NCBI GenBank assembly: GCA_038502055.1
Contig: JAXRKN010000042.1
Coordinates: forward strand, 4,200,001-4,264,000
DNA length: 64,000 bases
Direction of reading: 5' to 3'
Source of the DNA: Tanytarsus gracilentus
Taxonomy: Eukaryota > Arthropoda > Insecta > Diptera > Chironomidae
Part shown: piece after piece, positions 47,701-59,520 of the stretch
How positions within the stretch are numbered: the first letter of the stretch is position 1
Layout of the letters: every line of letters begins with the position of its first letter
Translations under genes and position numbers: made by a program
The notes under the pieces: model-generated
Databases searched by the model: none
Seen by the model: only the letters and a program-made list of their open reading frames with translations
Told to the model about the DNA's origin: nothing

Positions 47701-50700
47701 CTATTTGTCATTATTGTGCTTCATGAAGCAATATTGTTTGTGTATGTGAGGCATAATTGAGGCGAGAAAATTTTTCTCTTTCAGCTCGTATATAAAATAG
47801 AAGAAAAAATATATTTTTTCTCGAAGAAAATTACAAACAATCAAATAGCTATAAATTTATCTGAAGCGTTAAAAAATATTAAATTAGTAATGCAATTACA
47901 CAAATAACATCCAATGCAGTAAATTATTGGAAAGTCAGAAAAATATAAAAACAAATTTTTTTTAAAATCAATTCAGGCAAATTTTTTTGTAATAAAAAAA
48001 TTGAGAATCAATTTTTTGCATCAAATTTTCTTTTGTGTTCCCTTCTGATTTTTCCAATTATTAATTTTCATTGAACTTGAAAATCGTTTGAAAAGTTTAA
48101 TTCTTTCTGTTCATGTACGATTTTAACTCAACGCACAAAGAAACTCAACAAAAAAATATGAAACAAGTAAACGAGTCTGCGGAATATTAACGACGTTTTT
48201 ATATTTAATTCAAACTCCTTTTCTATAATCGATATATATATGAAATTAATTTTGAGCATCAATCGAGTAACTCCTAAAAAACTGTTTTTAATTGTAGGAA
48301 TCAAAAGCTATATTTGTAAAATTAATGATTTTTTTTTTGAAAAAAAAAAAAACAAAAAAACTCTGACACTTTGTTTTATTTATTGTCTTTTGATACACGA
48401 GTCTTTTATTCGATGTCCCATCGAGATGAAGATTGAATCGATTTTGGAACGATGCCAACTCTTTAGCAATGAAAAAATATTTATATTGTAATAAAAATTT
48501 TCTGTCTCCGCCGTCAATTCTTATGGATTTAAAATAGAAGTTTATATTTACGATATTTTCCGAAAACTCAACTAATTAATCACAATAGTAAATATTAAAT
48601 ATTTATAATAATATTTTCAGACAAATCTTAGAAAATTATTTTTGCAATTGCGCGCAAACAAATTTTTAAACTAAAATGCTGGGACTTGAATAAGTTAATT
48701 TTTTATATTACAAACTCGCACCTATTCAAAGTAGCAATAGCAAGTAACATTCTTGTGTCAACATCACTAGACCGAAAACAAAATGCATTCGCACATCTAT
48801 AAATAGGATATTATTGTAGTCTATATGCGACGAAATGAAAGATATTTTTGAAGAAAAATAAAAATCCAATGAAGAAATGTTTCGAAAATTAATTAGAAAA
48901 GGAACATTACTTTTTATTGCACTTGATGTCAAAGTGTAGGGGAGAAAAAGTCGATACAATTTTTTTTTCAAATGCATTAAAATTCACGTTGAAAAATAAT
49001 TCAAAACATATTTTAAAAAAAGTGTATCAATAACTATGATGTTTTACTTTAAGTATAATTTCATAAAATTTGTTAATTAAAATTTTTCCTTGTTCTCTTT
49101 TCTTCCATAATTAAAATTTTTTCATAAATCTGACAGCTTCCACGAACAAGCGTCGACTGTGAAGGTGTGAAAATCTCGATCCTTTTTTTCTCTCACATTT
49201 ACTGATTATCATGTTTCACGCATGGCAACGCTTTATCCTTTATTTTGTTCTACGATAATTTTCGCGAGTAATTCTCGTATGGATGGCATACATTCATCCA
49301 TCCTTTCCTCTATTCATAAACATCATCACATCCTAGTCATTGAGAATCTTTTAATTGCTGTGTAGATCTCTCGTTTGAAAAAAAGGTACTTTTTGTACTT
49401 TTAAGGACATGGCAGGGTTTTGAATTTGTTGAAAATTGGGAAATTAGAACGTACATACATGGAGGAGTTTTTTTGAAGTACTTTTGTATGACTCAGATAA
49501 GGAAGTTGGTAAAGGGAAGCTGTTCGACGCGTTGCGAATCGAATGAGTTAACGGTGAAGAGACAATTAAAAGGATTCAAATTCGTTTTTTCTATTAGATT
49601 ATTTAATACAATTATGTGTTCCCTTTCTTCATTTCACCTCTTACTTATTCGTACTTTTTCAAACAATACTTGCTCAATACTCATTCACAATTTCTCAGAT
49701 TTTTTTTCATACGATAGAAAAAAAATCATTACTTTCTGAAAACATATATTAAGTGCTCGTTGAGGTTTAAGTGAGAAAATTTTAGAATATGAGAGTAATT
49801 TTTTACCCTTGATTAAATAAAAAGTTTGTATGAAATTTTTTTTAAAAGGAATATGAATATCATAAAAGTTTCTAATTTTTAAAAGTTTAAAAAATTCGAA
49901 ATTCATTAGGAATTTTTATTCGTCAATGAGCACAAACAAGCGAAACTCGGATTTCCGTTTAGCTATCAATGGAAAAGGCAGAGAATTGTAAATTTTCTAC
50001 CGTCGACTATGAAAAATCTTTCATTGAAGCGTAAATATCTCCCTACTTCTACTACAATAATTATAGCAACCCATCGAAGCTTCTGTTCGAGTGGAATCAT
50101 CGGCTTTGATCCCTCTCTCCCCCATTGTCAACTCACTTTCCGATTGTTTACTGGCTTTTCCGAGGAAAACAATAATTTGTCATCATGCCTTTTTGATTTC
50201 TCTCTCTCTCTCACTCACATACACACCCATTTCCATTCAACTGTGAGTCTTTTATGCGAAAATCCGTGTCTCTCCACATTTCCTGTGATTTTTCATATCC
50301 CATCATAACTTATATCAATGCACAAAAAACAAAATGCGACAACTGGCATCATCAGACACTTTGCTTTGTGAACATCCACACATCTCTAAGCACATCACAT
50401 TTCGAACTGTTTCAATAAATCATCAAGTTTTTTGATATTGCCATCTCTCTACTCCTGTTGCACTCGAATGATGGCAAATCACATATCTCGTTTCATTCAT
50501 TCATTCATTCAAACTCAATCACGTTTTAACAATTCATAACTTTTCCTACCTATTGTTTTTTCTACCTAATATCATACAGAAACGATTTTAGTAGCACTCG
50601 CTTTTCTTTTGCCTTTAATATTGCCAATTATTAGTTTTCATGGTTTTGACTTTTCGGTACACTTTTTTTGATTGCTCCTTTGATTTTGTTATGAAAGTGA

Positions 50701-53700
50701 AGCAATTCTACAAGCATAAAATATTATTGAAACTTTTTAAAAAAATTTTATAAATAAAACGTTATCGATGACTTTTAGCATCACCATTCAACTTGTGCAA
50801 CATTCTCTTTCATAATTTGCTTGGTAAAAAATTTCCCCAACCTCTTTTTCTCAACCATACACGATAAATTCTCGAGAGCATTTACGATAGATTTTTTATG
50901 GAACACATTTTACATAAAGAGTGCAACAACAACATATCCCATTGAACCATAAAACCGATGAAATCTTCCCAATCGGCAGTATGTTTTTTTATTTTTTTTT
51001 TTCGGTTGCAATAAAACTGAACTTTTTTGTTGATATTGCCGCTGATGTTCATTTGGTTGCCATTCTTCTCTAAAAACTCAAATTCAATACGTTTGGAGTT
51101 CTTTCTCTCTCTCTTGCTTGCAACATTTTAGTGGGATTTTATGAATGCGATTTGCAATCAACAACGTCATAAAAAGGCTGTGTGAATATGCTTTTGAGGA
51201 TTCACAATGGAATTATTGGAATTTAATTGGTTTTGATATTGTTGAATGCAAACGATGATTCTCGTTTTTTGCTGTTTTGTTATTTTTTTGAACTTGTGCT
51301 CCGGGAATGTCATGGCAAATGTGCAAGTCAATTGAATTTACGTAACATATGTAGGTCTATAAGTCAAACAAGTTTTGGATTCGAACGGAAAAAAGGATGG
51401 AAGTGAAAATAAATTTTAAAAACTTACCCTTTTTGGGAATGAGCGATTTAAGTAGAAGAATAGCCTGATCATCGAGGGCCCAAGCATGCATTTTACGATA
51501 ACTATCACGCCCTTTTTCCGTCAACTTGTCCCATGGCTTTGGTTTAGACAACAGCTCTGAAACGGTTCCTTGTGATAATCCCAAAACATATTTTGCAAAA
51601 ATTCGCTGTCCAATGTTGTGAACGGAAAGTAACTCTCGAACACGACGGGAAATATGAAGTGTATCAAGATTTTGATTTGTATATTTATCCATATTATAGC
51701 GAAGCATCTCCTGCAGGCGGGCCTCCATTGGATCACCCTTTGGTATGAGTGAATCTCCCAGCCGTCCCACCATCGATCCAAGAGGTAAGTGTAGGTCGTC
51801 AGCAAATTTATAGTGGGGATTATTGCCCCTCTCACCAAACGGATGGAATTGTAAAGAACCGAGAGACAAAGGCCCACCGTGAACACCTCCACCGTTGTGC
51901 AAAAGAGGATGATTATCTTCGGAAGGACTTTTTGATAACGATGGCAATGATGGTGAATTGTGGCCACCACCACGACCACTTAAATGTTCTTCAGAGCCTC
52001 GGTTTTCTTGTAGAATTGGAGTGCTGGCTGTAGAAGAGTTTTCATTTCTTTCAACGTCCTGCAAAGGTGCTTGTATATGATGATGATTTTGATTTTGAGT
52101 TAAACAATCTGTGAAATTAGGAAAGTGATTAATCATTCGATTTTGCATCGATGTGGTGAGCTTCGCCAGAGTTGACGGTGAAGTTGAAGTCACCGAAGGT
52201 GGAGGTGGTAAATCGAGAAAGGAAGTGTGTCGCCAATTATTAACAATTTCCTCGCCTAACATCGAACTAAATTGCTCGACATTCTGCAATGATGGCGGGA
52301 AGAAGCTTGCCGATGATGGAGTTGATGCTGGACGCGTCTCATTTTGAATCGATTTGCTTATTATTGGATTGTTATTATTTAGCTTATTATTGATATTTTT
52401 AAGTTGCTGTATTGGCGTAAGGATATCATGAAAGCTTTTAATTTTGTTGTGGTTATTATTATTATTATTGCTATTATTGTTAATAGATGGCAAGGTTGTG
52501 GAACCTGTGAAACAACAAATAGGTACGTAAAATACAACAGTCAATTTTTAAGGATATATATGAAGGATATTTTTTCCCGGGATTGAATTTAAGAAGCAAA
52601 AAAACAGAACATATGATATTTACTCCTAATAGACAAATTGCAAGCAAAGCATGCCATTTATGAAAAACATTTTTTTTTATCTTTTAGGGTACGATAAAGA
52701 TTTTTTAGCGTAACCCACACAAAGTCCATTTCCATTATTGATACAAATTTATTCTCTTATATTGCTTAATGGGTTTCGTTGAACTCGTAATTGGACCAGG
52801 AATCGATTGGCATTGATGTTTTTTGAAGAATGTCCATCATGGTCGATCATTAGTGCCAAGAGTGTACATTTTCTAAAACTTAGTCGAGTAGGATGAAATA
52901 GGTTCGAGGTACTTAGAAACTAGATTCTTAAAGCTTTGGATCAAAAATAGGTCCTAAAGTCAGATTTTCAAAATTTTGTCTACTGAACTCATTTTTAAAG
53001 CTGTAACTGTTTGGATTGACTTAAACTTATTTTTTTATGCACTTGATTTTCAAATACTGATCTTATACGATGGGTTACGCGGCTACACCAATTAGTGGGT
53101 TTTGAAACATTTTTAAATTAAACTTATTAATGATTTTTATGATTTTTTTCATACCAGAAAGAAGATGCGAAAGAAATTAAATAATTGGCGACTAAAGGAT
53201 TTCATTTTGAAATAAAGACATTACTCACCATCATCATCATCGTTTGAAGACTTTTCACCTTGTGCGAATGATTTTGAGTGTTCTAATAAAAGTTCTTGGA
53301 ATTGTTTGGAATCAGTCGTTGTCGATAAATCAACAGATCTAAGATTACTGAAAGCAAGAAAAAAGGTTCAGATTTAGAGTCAATATTTTGAAACTGTATG
53401 TCGGATACATATAAAAAATTTCCGACAAAAAAGTTTATTGCCATATTGTAAAATATGTTTGGAAACAAAAAAATATTTCAAACAAAAATTCTCATTTTAC
53501 CCCAAAAAATGACTTTAGATAAAGAAAATAGAGTAAATAGATGAATTTATATGTTTGCACTCTGTGTTGAACATAAAAGAAGCAGCGATATAAAAAATAT
53601 AAATGTGTTAAAATGAGATTCGAAAACACAAGTTTCCTTACCTATTTTCTTTCTTCATGTCCTCAAAATCGCTGCCACTTAGTTTTTTTTCTAATCGTAA

Positions 53701-53820
53701 AATATGTTGTCTTTTTTCATCGAGGTTCTGCTCTAACCTTCGAATTTGTACATTATGTGACTCTTGAAGTGCTTGAATTGCAGTCCGTAATCGGGCAATT
53801 TCTTCGATGAGAAGAGAAAT
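40504..53820 (-). CDS. ct: Homeobox transcription factor Cut (CUX family), seven 3' exons
   Basis: Nuclear DNA-binding protein specifying sensory-organ, Malpighian and wing-margin fates in flies. Exons in transcript order: 53820-53642, 53347-53229, 52504-51428, 43810-43471, 43396-42352, 42256-41722, 41660-40881, 40808-40504; phases agree throughout. The order of domains is N-terminal coiled-coil segment, CUT1, CUT2, CUT3, homeodomain and an acidic C-terminal tail ending NSWEY, the standard Cux/Cut layout. A 7.6-kb intron (43811-51427) separates CUT1 from the rest. The start codon and the remaining N-terminal exons are not in the window: the first visible exon begins in phase 0 after a tttccag acceptor at 53823-53821, and no convincing upstream exon was found to 64000. 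Confidence 0.96.
40881..41660 (-). CDS. ct: cut homeodomain exon
   Basis: The exon starts GAGHDNSSDTSSNDTSEFYH and enters the homeodomain at NKKQRVLFSEEQKEALRLAF. Helix 3 reads TRTITNWFHNHRMRLKQQ, with the Cut-class His at homeodomain position 50. After the homeodomain come a Pro/Met-rich part and an Asp/Asn-rich acidic run (about 41090-40990), then TSRRKPAAPQWLNPMIT. Donor gtaagc at 40880. Confidence 0.96.
41722..42256 (-). CDS. ct: cut exon with CUT repeat 3
   Basis: It begins with a His/Gln stretch (HQQQQHRELQQ) and an Arg-Glu run (REREREREQ), then Pro-rich sequence. The CUT domain spans TQVITTKIKEALLANNIGQK to WLNDANNVERLQLLKNERRE, with the family core GEAVLGLSQGSVSELLSKPK. It ends KRRRST plus one base and joins the homeodomain exon. 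It sits nearest the homeodomain, as CUT3 does in Cut/Cux proteins. Confidence 0.96.
42352..43396 (-). CDS. ct: cut exon with CUT repeat 2
   Basis: A 1045-nt exon. A Ser/Pro/Thr-rich spacer (LPPVTPTGNTSSSKIANSFK) precedes the CUT domain, which runs from NTEDIVRRVKEALSQYSISQ through GESVLGLSQGSVSDLLARPK to FLEDDNAVHKLVASQYKIAP. It ends in Met/Gln-rich sequence (LAQQQQH) that joins HQQQQH of the next exon, forming one continuous Gln/His tract split by the intron. Confidence 0.96.
43471..43810 (-). CDS. ct: cut exon linking CUT1 and CUT2
   Basis: A 340-nt exon after a ttctag acceptor. It encodes a predicted helical, charged linker: SGMPPFGRSESNDVNDDRIQ, then SKRCLKKYENDDISEEKLQK and FHKLMARGQRDAFP. 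Phase 1 in and phase 2 out connect 51428 to 43396 correctly. The helix IYQEEFHKLMARG resembles the part of Cux proteins between CUT repeats. Confidence 0.88.
44702..44754. repeat. (GA)n microsatellite
   Basis: An almost pure run of about 26 GA dinucleotides in the cut intron. GA tracts can bind GAGA factor in flies, but no such role is shown here. Confidence 0.95.
44791..45009 (-). other. Possible unassigned exon inside the cut intron
   Basis: A strong acceptor (cttttttccag) precedes a frame of 72 codons that reads YCEQVSQLENAYSSHTTSIH, AQCFAAVAARQIVYPNELAK, NERRMTVRCCEVSFQALELH. It ends at TAA, with AATAAA a few bases after the stop. A good internal donor (ACT/gtaaga, at 44871) gives an alternative 138-nt phase-0 exon. 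The composition is less AT-rich and more protein-like than the surrounding chance frames. Its phase does not fit a simple splice from CUT1. It could be a nested gene, an alternative terminal exon or chance; I do not recognise the protein. Confidence 0.3.
51428..52504 (-). CDS. ct: cut exon with CUT repeat 1
   Basis: A 1077-nt exon that begins with an Asn-rich tract (INNNSNNNNNNHNKIKSFHD), then Ser/Pro/His-rich spacer, then MEARLQEMLRYNMDKYTNQN leading into CUT1. The CUT domain runs LDTLHISRRVRELLSVHNIG through AKYVLGLSQGTVSELLSKPK to WALDDQAILLLKSLIPKK, followed by the gtaagt donor. Five of the exon-proximal Asn codons are an AAT microsatellite-like run. Confidence 0.95.
53229..53347 (-). CDS. 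ct: cut exon, linker after the coiled coil
   Basis: A 119-nt exon with a tttcag acceptor and a gtgagt donor, phase 2 in and phase 1 out. It encodes NLRSVDLSTTTDSKQFQELL, then LEHSKSFAQGEKSSNDDDD. The phases match both neighbours exactly, and it is too short to call from open frame alone. Confidence 0.85.
53642..53820 (-). CDS. ct: cut exon encoding an N-terminal coiled coil
   Basis: A 179-nt exon, phase 0 in, phase 2 out. It encodes ISLLIEEIARLRTAIQALQE, then SHNVQIRRLEQNLDEKRQHI and LRLEKKLSGSDFEDMKKEN. The heptad pattern of Leu/Ile fits the coiled coil that precedes CUT1 in Cut/Cux proteins. It is the most 5' exon visible in the window. Confidence 0.88.
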
Positions 53821-53962
53821 CTGGAAAGGAAATAAATTAATTTGATTAATTGATGTTACAAAAATTTTAAAATTACAGGCAATATAGCCAAATTAAAGAA
53901 AGGGAACAGAGAATTATGGTCCTTTAAAATCTTCTTTTGTTTTATTTCTTATATCTTAATAC

Positions 53963-53970
<8 letters not shown>

Positions 53971-54032
<62 letters not shown>
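53971..54032. repeat. (GA)n microsatellite
   Basis: About 31 uninterrupted GA dinucleotides, about 150 bp upstream of the cut coiled-coil exon, in its preceding intron. It is the second long GA tract in the locus. Confidence 0.95.
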
Positions 54033-54038
<6 letters not shown>

Positions 54039-57000
54039 ACAACCATAAAAACAATTCGATTCTAGATTTTGATTCATTAATTTTCATTTGTTCGTTCCAA
54101 AAGTTCCTTACCATCAGTGTAGTAGTGCATGGATGAGAGGAATAAATATTAAATTTTATCGAAAATTGAAGCCTTTCATTTCGGAACTCATTTCAAGCGC
54201 GGAATATAGCAAAGTTAAAAGTGGAATGAGATTCTATCTTCCTATCGAACAACGAAGATTTCATGTCTTTTTAATAAATAAAATGAAAACAATAAATCAA
54301 AATCATTTAAAATGTAGCAAGCACCTCACTCCTTTGTCTTTTGTGGAGAACATCTATTTAATAAAAGAGGGAGGAGAACTTTTAAGTGGAGTGGGAGAGT
54401 AAGCACTAGGAGGGGGCTTCAATATCTTGATATTTACCAAAGCTATAAATGTTAAAATTCAATCGTATCCAAACCTCATACTACACTCTTCTCATCTCTA
54501 GCAGTCCTTTCATTTGAGAATAAAAGCATGAGAAGATTTCCAAATAAAATTAAGAGCTGAGAGAAGGAGAAAAAAATGACAAAATTTTGTTGAGCACGAA
54601 ATTTTTCGAAATGAGCAACAGCAGAATACTTTTTTGGCACTCAATCAAGATTGAGTGAATAGTTGCAGAGAAAAGGAGCGGTAGGGGTAAATTCTGAAGA
54701 GAGGCAGAATTCTATTTTATGATGATTTTAGCCCCGAAAACACTAGAACTCTTTCTCCCCTTGCTGAAGCATCTTTTCATTGCTATAAACTGAAGAAGTA
54801 ACGGAACTATAGCCATATAGACATATTTTATTTCCCTCTGAAAGGAGTTGTCAGGTGGATTAAAATTTATTGAAAATTTTCAATTTTTAAAACTATGAAT
54901 TTGTGAATGAAAAAGATTGAAAACTTTTTCTAACTTAGTTTTCATTGTGTACACATATAATTATTGAATATATAATTTTTTACATCTACCCTTTTCTCAA
55001 CAGTTGTAGGGAGCACATGAGTACATTAACATAAAAAGGATTCATTGGGTTGTGATCAAGTGATTTTTTGACCGTAGTATAACTTTTTACTGCAACCCAT
55101 CCTAATATTGATGAAATTAAAATTTTAGAACGGACAAATTTTATCCCTGGGGATGAAAATATAAAATTAAATATTTAAAAATTTCCTTTTACTTTATTTT
55201 ACGCGATATATTATTTTCTACCGTTGTGGTTTTCTGCTGTCCGTCATGAATGTTTCTTTTTCACTGATTCATTTTCCCATATCGCGAATTTATGAAAAAA
55301 TTGTTAACGCATGCAAAAAACGAGACTTTCCGGAAAAATGATCACGACTTGTTTTTATCATCTCAATTTTTGTATCCACAAACTCAGTTGCCATTGCTAC
55401 GTACTCTAATAATTTTTAAAAGGTATCTCTTCTTCTTTTTTATGGATATCAAAATTAATATTTTACAGCAACAATGTGAAAGGACATCGAGGATCCTTCA
55501 TCATATTATAATCATTTTTTCTGTGTGTCTATCGTATTCATACCGCATGTACACTTTTCATCTCCCATTCCTCCTTTGATGAATAAATTTATGTTTCGTA
55601 GATTAAAGACGAGAACGAGAGAGACCATGGCAGCATTGTGTGGAGTTGGGGTAGAAAATAAAAATTCTGCCTGATCATTCAGTTTTTTTTCGGTCAAGGC
55701 AGATAAAGACATTCAGCATTGACCATTCAAAATTATCAAAAAATATTATGTGAATGTCCATGTGATAGGGGGATTGTGTAGTGTGTCCCTTTTATAATAT
55801 CGATGTGATTAATTGAGATACGGAAACGAAAAATGAAAACAATGGACATATATTTTCCAATTTAATCCTTTTTTCTTTGGTCCTTTTTTATTTTACTCTT
55901 TAAAATTTTTTTGTCAAAAAATAATTTTTTGAAATGACACATCCATTAACTTGATAGCTGGATTGAAAACGGTTTTTTTGGAGTGGGTTGTAAATAGTTT
56001 ATTAGCATGGGGAAAATTATAATTAGCTGATTGATGAATTGTCCAAATAATATTAATACAACTTTTTCACGTAGTCTGTGCTTGCAAATGATTTATCCAA
56101 TTGAGAAAAATTATTTGAATTTCTTTACGTTTCTCGAAAAAATATTTGCATAATTTTGTTTTTCCCCATGCCGTACTATTAAGAGTAAAAATGAGTACAG
56201 TCAAAGTGGAAAAAAGTTTTTCTGCTACAATACGAAATGGAAATTTGAAGGGATGGAGAAATTTGTGCTTGAAATCAGCGATTGAATATACATCATTACG
56301 GCAAAAGTAGGCAGAGAGTGTAAAAGTAGTGTGGTGGGATATAGATTAACCATGAAACCGCGCTATTGCCATATAGCAAAGACTGTTTTTGACGTCAAAT
56401 TATAATTATTTAAAAACAAATAAATTTACATATTTGAACGATTTTTCTCGGTGCCATTAAATGCGGGGTATTTTAAAATTTCCTTTTCACTAGTAAAATT
56501 TCTGGAAATGCAAAAAAAGTCACGTGACACAAGCATAAAATAGACCCCTTTTACGCGACATGGAAAACAATATTTTCTCTTTCCACTTTACTTATTGTAA
56601 TCAGCGTCGCAATTGTTTCTTGGGGGAAAAATAATATTTAAATGAAAAGTAAAGTATATTGGGAAGAGTTTTCAATTTTCCCCATATGTTTATATCGTTG
56701 TGAAAAATTTCTCCCCTCTTCACTACCCTAATTAAGGGATTAAAAATGTAAAATATGAGATACAATTTTCTATATATACATTTTCGATTTCAATAGCACA
56801 CTCTAAGTATCACCGATTTAATCTCTCATCTAGATGTCATTGATTTTTGATTTCGTTCTCTTCCCTTGAAGTTGTCTGAATGGCAAAATTCTTTGTCTAA
56901 ATTTGTTTACTTTTCTGTGTTTTAATTTGAAAAATTTACGAAGGGACTTTTTATACCCATAGAACAATTTTTGTTAATTATTAATTTGAGTTAATTTTAA

Positions 57001-57309
57001 AAATTAATTTTTAATTTAATATTATATAACAAAAAAAAAAAATGTAAATTTATGTAATTTTTAATTTAATAGTAAAAAATATTTTTTTAATTAATTAATA
57101 TTTTATGATATAAATTTGTAATTTGATTTAAATTTTTATTAATTTTTTTTTTAATTTTTTTAATTTTTTGACAAAAATTTTTTATTAAATTTTTCATTAT
57201 TTGATTAATTTTATTTAAATTTTTTACAAAAATTTTTATAAATTTCAATTTTTGATATCAATTTTATTTAAATTTTTTACAAAAAAAAAAAAATTTGTTA
57301 TTAAATTTT

Positions 57310-58310
57310 GACGGACTTGATAAGCATCAGAATTTCTGAGAAAATTGCAGAAAATATGAGAAATTCTGCAGAAAATATGCGTTTCTGAGAAACCATAGAA
57401 ATTCTGCAGAATTTCTACAGAAAAAATAATCTGCAGAATTTCTGCAGAAAATATTCTGAGAATTTCTACAGAAAAAAATAATTGGATTTTGGAAATATTA
57501 TAGAATTCTGATTAAATAAAAAATTTTAAGAATTTTTTTTATTTTATTGATTTTTTTAATATTTTATTTTCTTTCTAGAAATATATAGTTTAAATCTATT
57601 TCTTTTCTTTTAATATTTTTTTTCTTCTACTTTTTTTTAAAAATCTTAAATTTTTTCTCATTTTTCTTTAAAAAAGAAATCTAAAAAATTCTTTTTTTTT
57701 TTTATTTTGAGAATTTTTTTTTTTTCTTTTTTTAAATGGAAAAAAATAAATAAATATTAGTATTGTAAATAATTAAACTGAGATTGAACTGTAAAGGGAG
57801 ATCTTAATTTAAGCTAAAATGTTGAAAAATTGGATGCTTCAGTATTTTAGAAATAAATTTCCTTTTATTTTATTTTTTTCTCGTGAAGTAGGGAAAATTG
57901 TTTAAAATTCTGTAAAAATCGAGAAATCATACTTTTTTTGATTTTTGAGGTTAGTTGTCCTTTTAATGGTAAGTTGCTTTTTTAATGTTTCAATTTAAAT
58001 TATTAAGAAACCATTTTTTTAGTTTTGCTTTTGAGAATGAATGAATTTTTTTATTTTGCCATTAAAATCGTTAATTTAACTTGTTTTTTAAAAAAAAAAA
58101 ATTCTAAAAAAATTTTTAATTCAATCTTGTATTTTTGCAGAATTTATTATTTTTTCTGGTTATTTTTTCTGTAGAAATTCTGCAGAATATTTCGGAAATT
58201 CTGCAGATTTTTTTCAGAAATTTGAGAATATTTTCCCAGAAATTTGGATTATTTTTCTGTGAAATTCTGGATTCTGGGTTCTGATAATTGATTTTTGGAA
58301 TTTTGTTTTT
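57310..58310. repeat. Degenerate foldback repeat based on TTCTGCAGAA palindromes
   Basis: The left arm (about 57326-57480) and right arm (about 58135-58300) both consist of GAAATTCTGCAGAATTT-type palindromic units. Shared longer strings such as CTGCAGAATTTCTACAGAAAA appear on the left and as reverse complement on the right. Between them lie 600 bp of nearly pure A/T runs. It resembles an eroded foldback transposon or a satellite; target duplication and exact ends could not be fixed. Confidence 0.6.
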
Positions 58311-59066
58311 TGGATTTCTGGAAATTTGATGGCTGGTTCATACTAATTTTGATTAATTTGATATCATTTTTTTAATTTTTTTAAAAAATTTTTTTTATTT
58401 TTTTATTGATACAATTTTTTTAAATTTTTAAAAATTTTTATGATAATTTTTTTAAATTTTTTGAAAAAATTAAATAGAATTTTTTATATTAAATTGATGT
58501 CAATTTAATATTAAATAATTTGAAAGAGTTTAATATGAAATTTTTTTTTTTATGTATTTGATTTTATTTTTAAAATAGATAGGTTTTGATTAATTAATGT
58601 CAATTCGATTATTATCTTTTAAATTTATGTTTTGTTGAAAAATTTTAAAGGTTGGGTTCAAGTTTTTATCAAGCATTTGGGAAAAAAAAACTGACATAAT
58701 TTTTAAATGTTGATTCAATTAATTTTGAAAAAATATATTTATTTGTAAAAAAAAGGATGAGAGATTTCTTTTATAAAATTTTTAATATGTTTTTTATGTT
58801 CCCTGGTGTTAAAAGTTTTTTTTTCGTTTTTGTTGTGTTTTTATTTTTGATATTTTTTTAAAGTTTAAAATAGATGAAAAAAATAAAGAGAATAAAAATT
58901 TAAATTTTTTAAATTTTTGTTCCTATAAAAACTAAAAATAGTTTTGTTAAAATAATCAGATAATTATTTTTTGAAAGTAAAAGATTTTAAAAAATTAATA
59001 GTAGCTTAATTTCTAAAAACTTTTGTTCTTATATAAGTCTTTGCATTGTGAAATTAAATTTAATAA

Positions 59067-59142
59067 AGGCTTGGTGCGCAATGTTTAGCGGCGAGTGTTA
59101 AAAATTCTCTTCTTGAAAAAGGGTTCGAATCCTAGAAGGCGG
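59067..59142 (+). repeat. tRNA-like sequence (SINE head or tRNA pseudogene)
   Basis: It has a B-box-like GGTTCGAATCC at 59123-59133, and an A-box-like GTGCGCAATGTTTAGCGG at about 59074-59091 that resembles the tRNA-Arg(TCT) D-arm GTGGCGCAATGGATAGCG. The anticodon stem and the acceptor stem do not close, so it is not a functional tRNA by eye. It could be a tRNA-derived SINE promoter or a decayed tRNA copy. Confidence 0.5.
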
Positions 59143-59259
59143 GTAAGAAAAATAAGTTTGGTTTCTAAAAAATATTCCTTTATCATTACAGAGCAAAAAA
59201 CAACCAAGTCCCAGACCTGATGTAGCAAAAAACTTAATTAAATTAAGTGTTCCACAAAA

Positions 59260-59520
59260 GTGGAAAATGGAATTTGACGTCAAATTTACATTAAATTGAT
59301 AGCAAAATTTGACACAAAAAATTTTTTAAAAAAAAAAATCATATCAAAATTTGCTATTAAATTGATATAAATTTAATGTCAAAATTTGCTATCAAATCCA
59401 TGTTAAATTTAATAGCAAAATTTGACCAAATATCGACGAAATTGCCCAAAAAATTTGCTATCAAAAATTGATATCAAATTGATATAAATTTGACACTGAA
59501 AATGTTCTGTGGGTATAATT
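59260..59520. repeat. Short-motif repeat cluster (TTTGCTATCAAA-type)
   Basis: Motifs AAATTTGCTATCAAA, AAATTTGACA and TTGATATAAATTT recur in both orientations over about 260 bp. The ends CCACAAAAGTGG..GACGTCAAAT (from 59252) and ATTTGACACTG..GTTCTGTGGG (to 59514) are loosely inverse. It may be an eroded MITE, but no target duplication was found. Confidence 0.45.

Larger units (their letters stand above)
43811..51427 (-). other. 7.6-kb cut intron with microsatellite and a possible exon
   Basis: The intron connects CUT1 to the next cut exon in consistent phase. It contains a (GA)n tract at 44702-44754 and a higher-complexity block with a coding-like frame on the minus strand at 44791-45009. There are also several pyrimidine-rich, better-mixed stretches (about 44580-44700, 49130-49400, 50000-50600) that could be regulatory. 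The open frames at 49473-49739 and 50009-50308 on the + strand look like chance products of CT-rich DNA. Confidence 0.6.

Noticed and set aside
50009..50308. Plus-strand frame of 99 codons rich in Ser/Leu/His
   Set aside because: It arises from CT-rich DNA; no domain, signal or conservation argument supports it.
51521..51979. Minus-strand frame of 152 codons overlapping the CUT1 exon
   Set aside because: It is out of frame with the CUT1 domain, which is in the correct phase on the same strand; overlapping shadow.
54088..54402. Plus-strand frame of 104 codons in the cut upstream region
   Set aside because: It begins at a non-ATG codon, has no recognisable motif and no splice context. Frames this long occur by chance in 10 kb of sequence.
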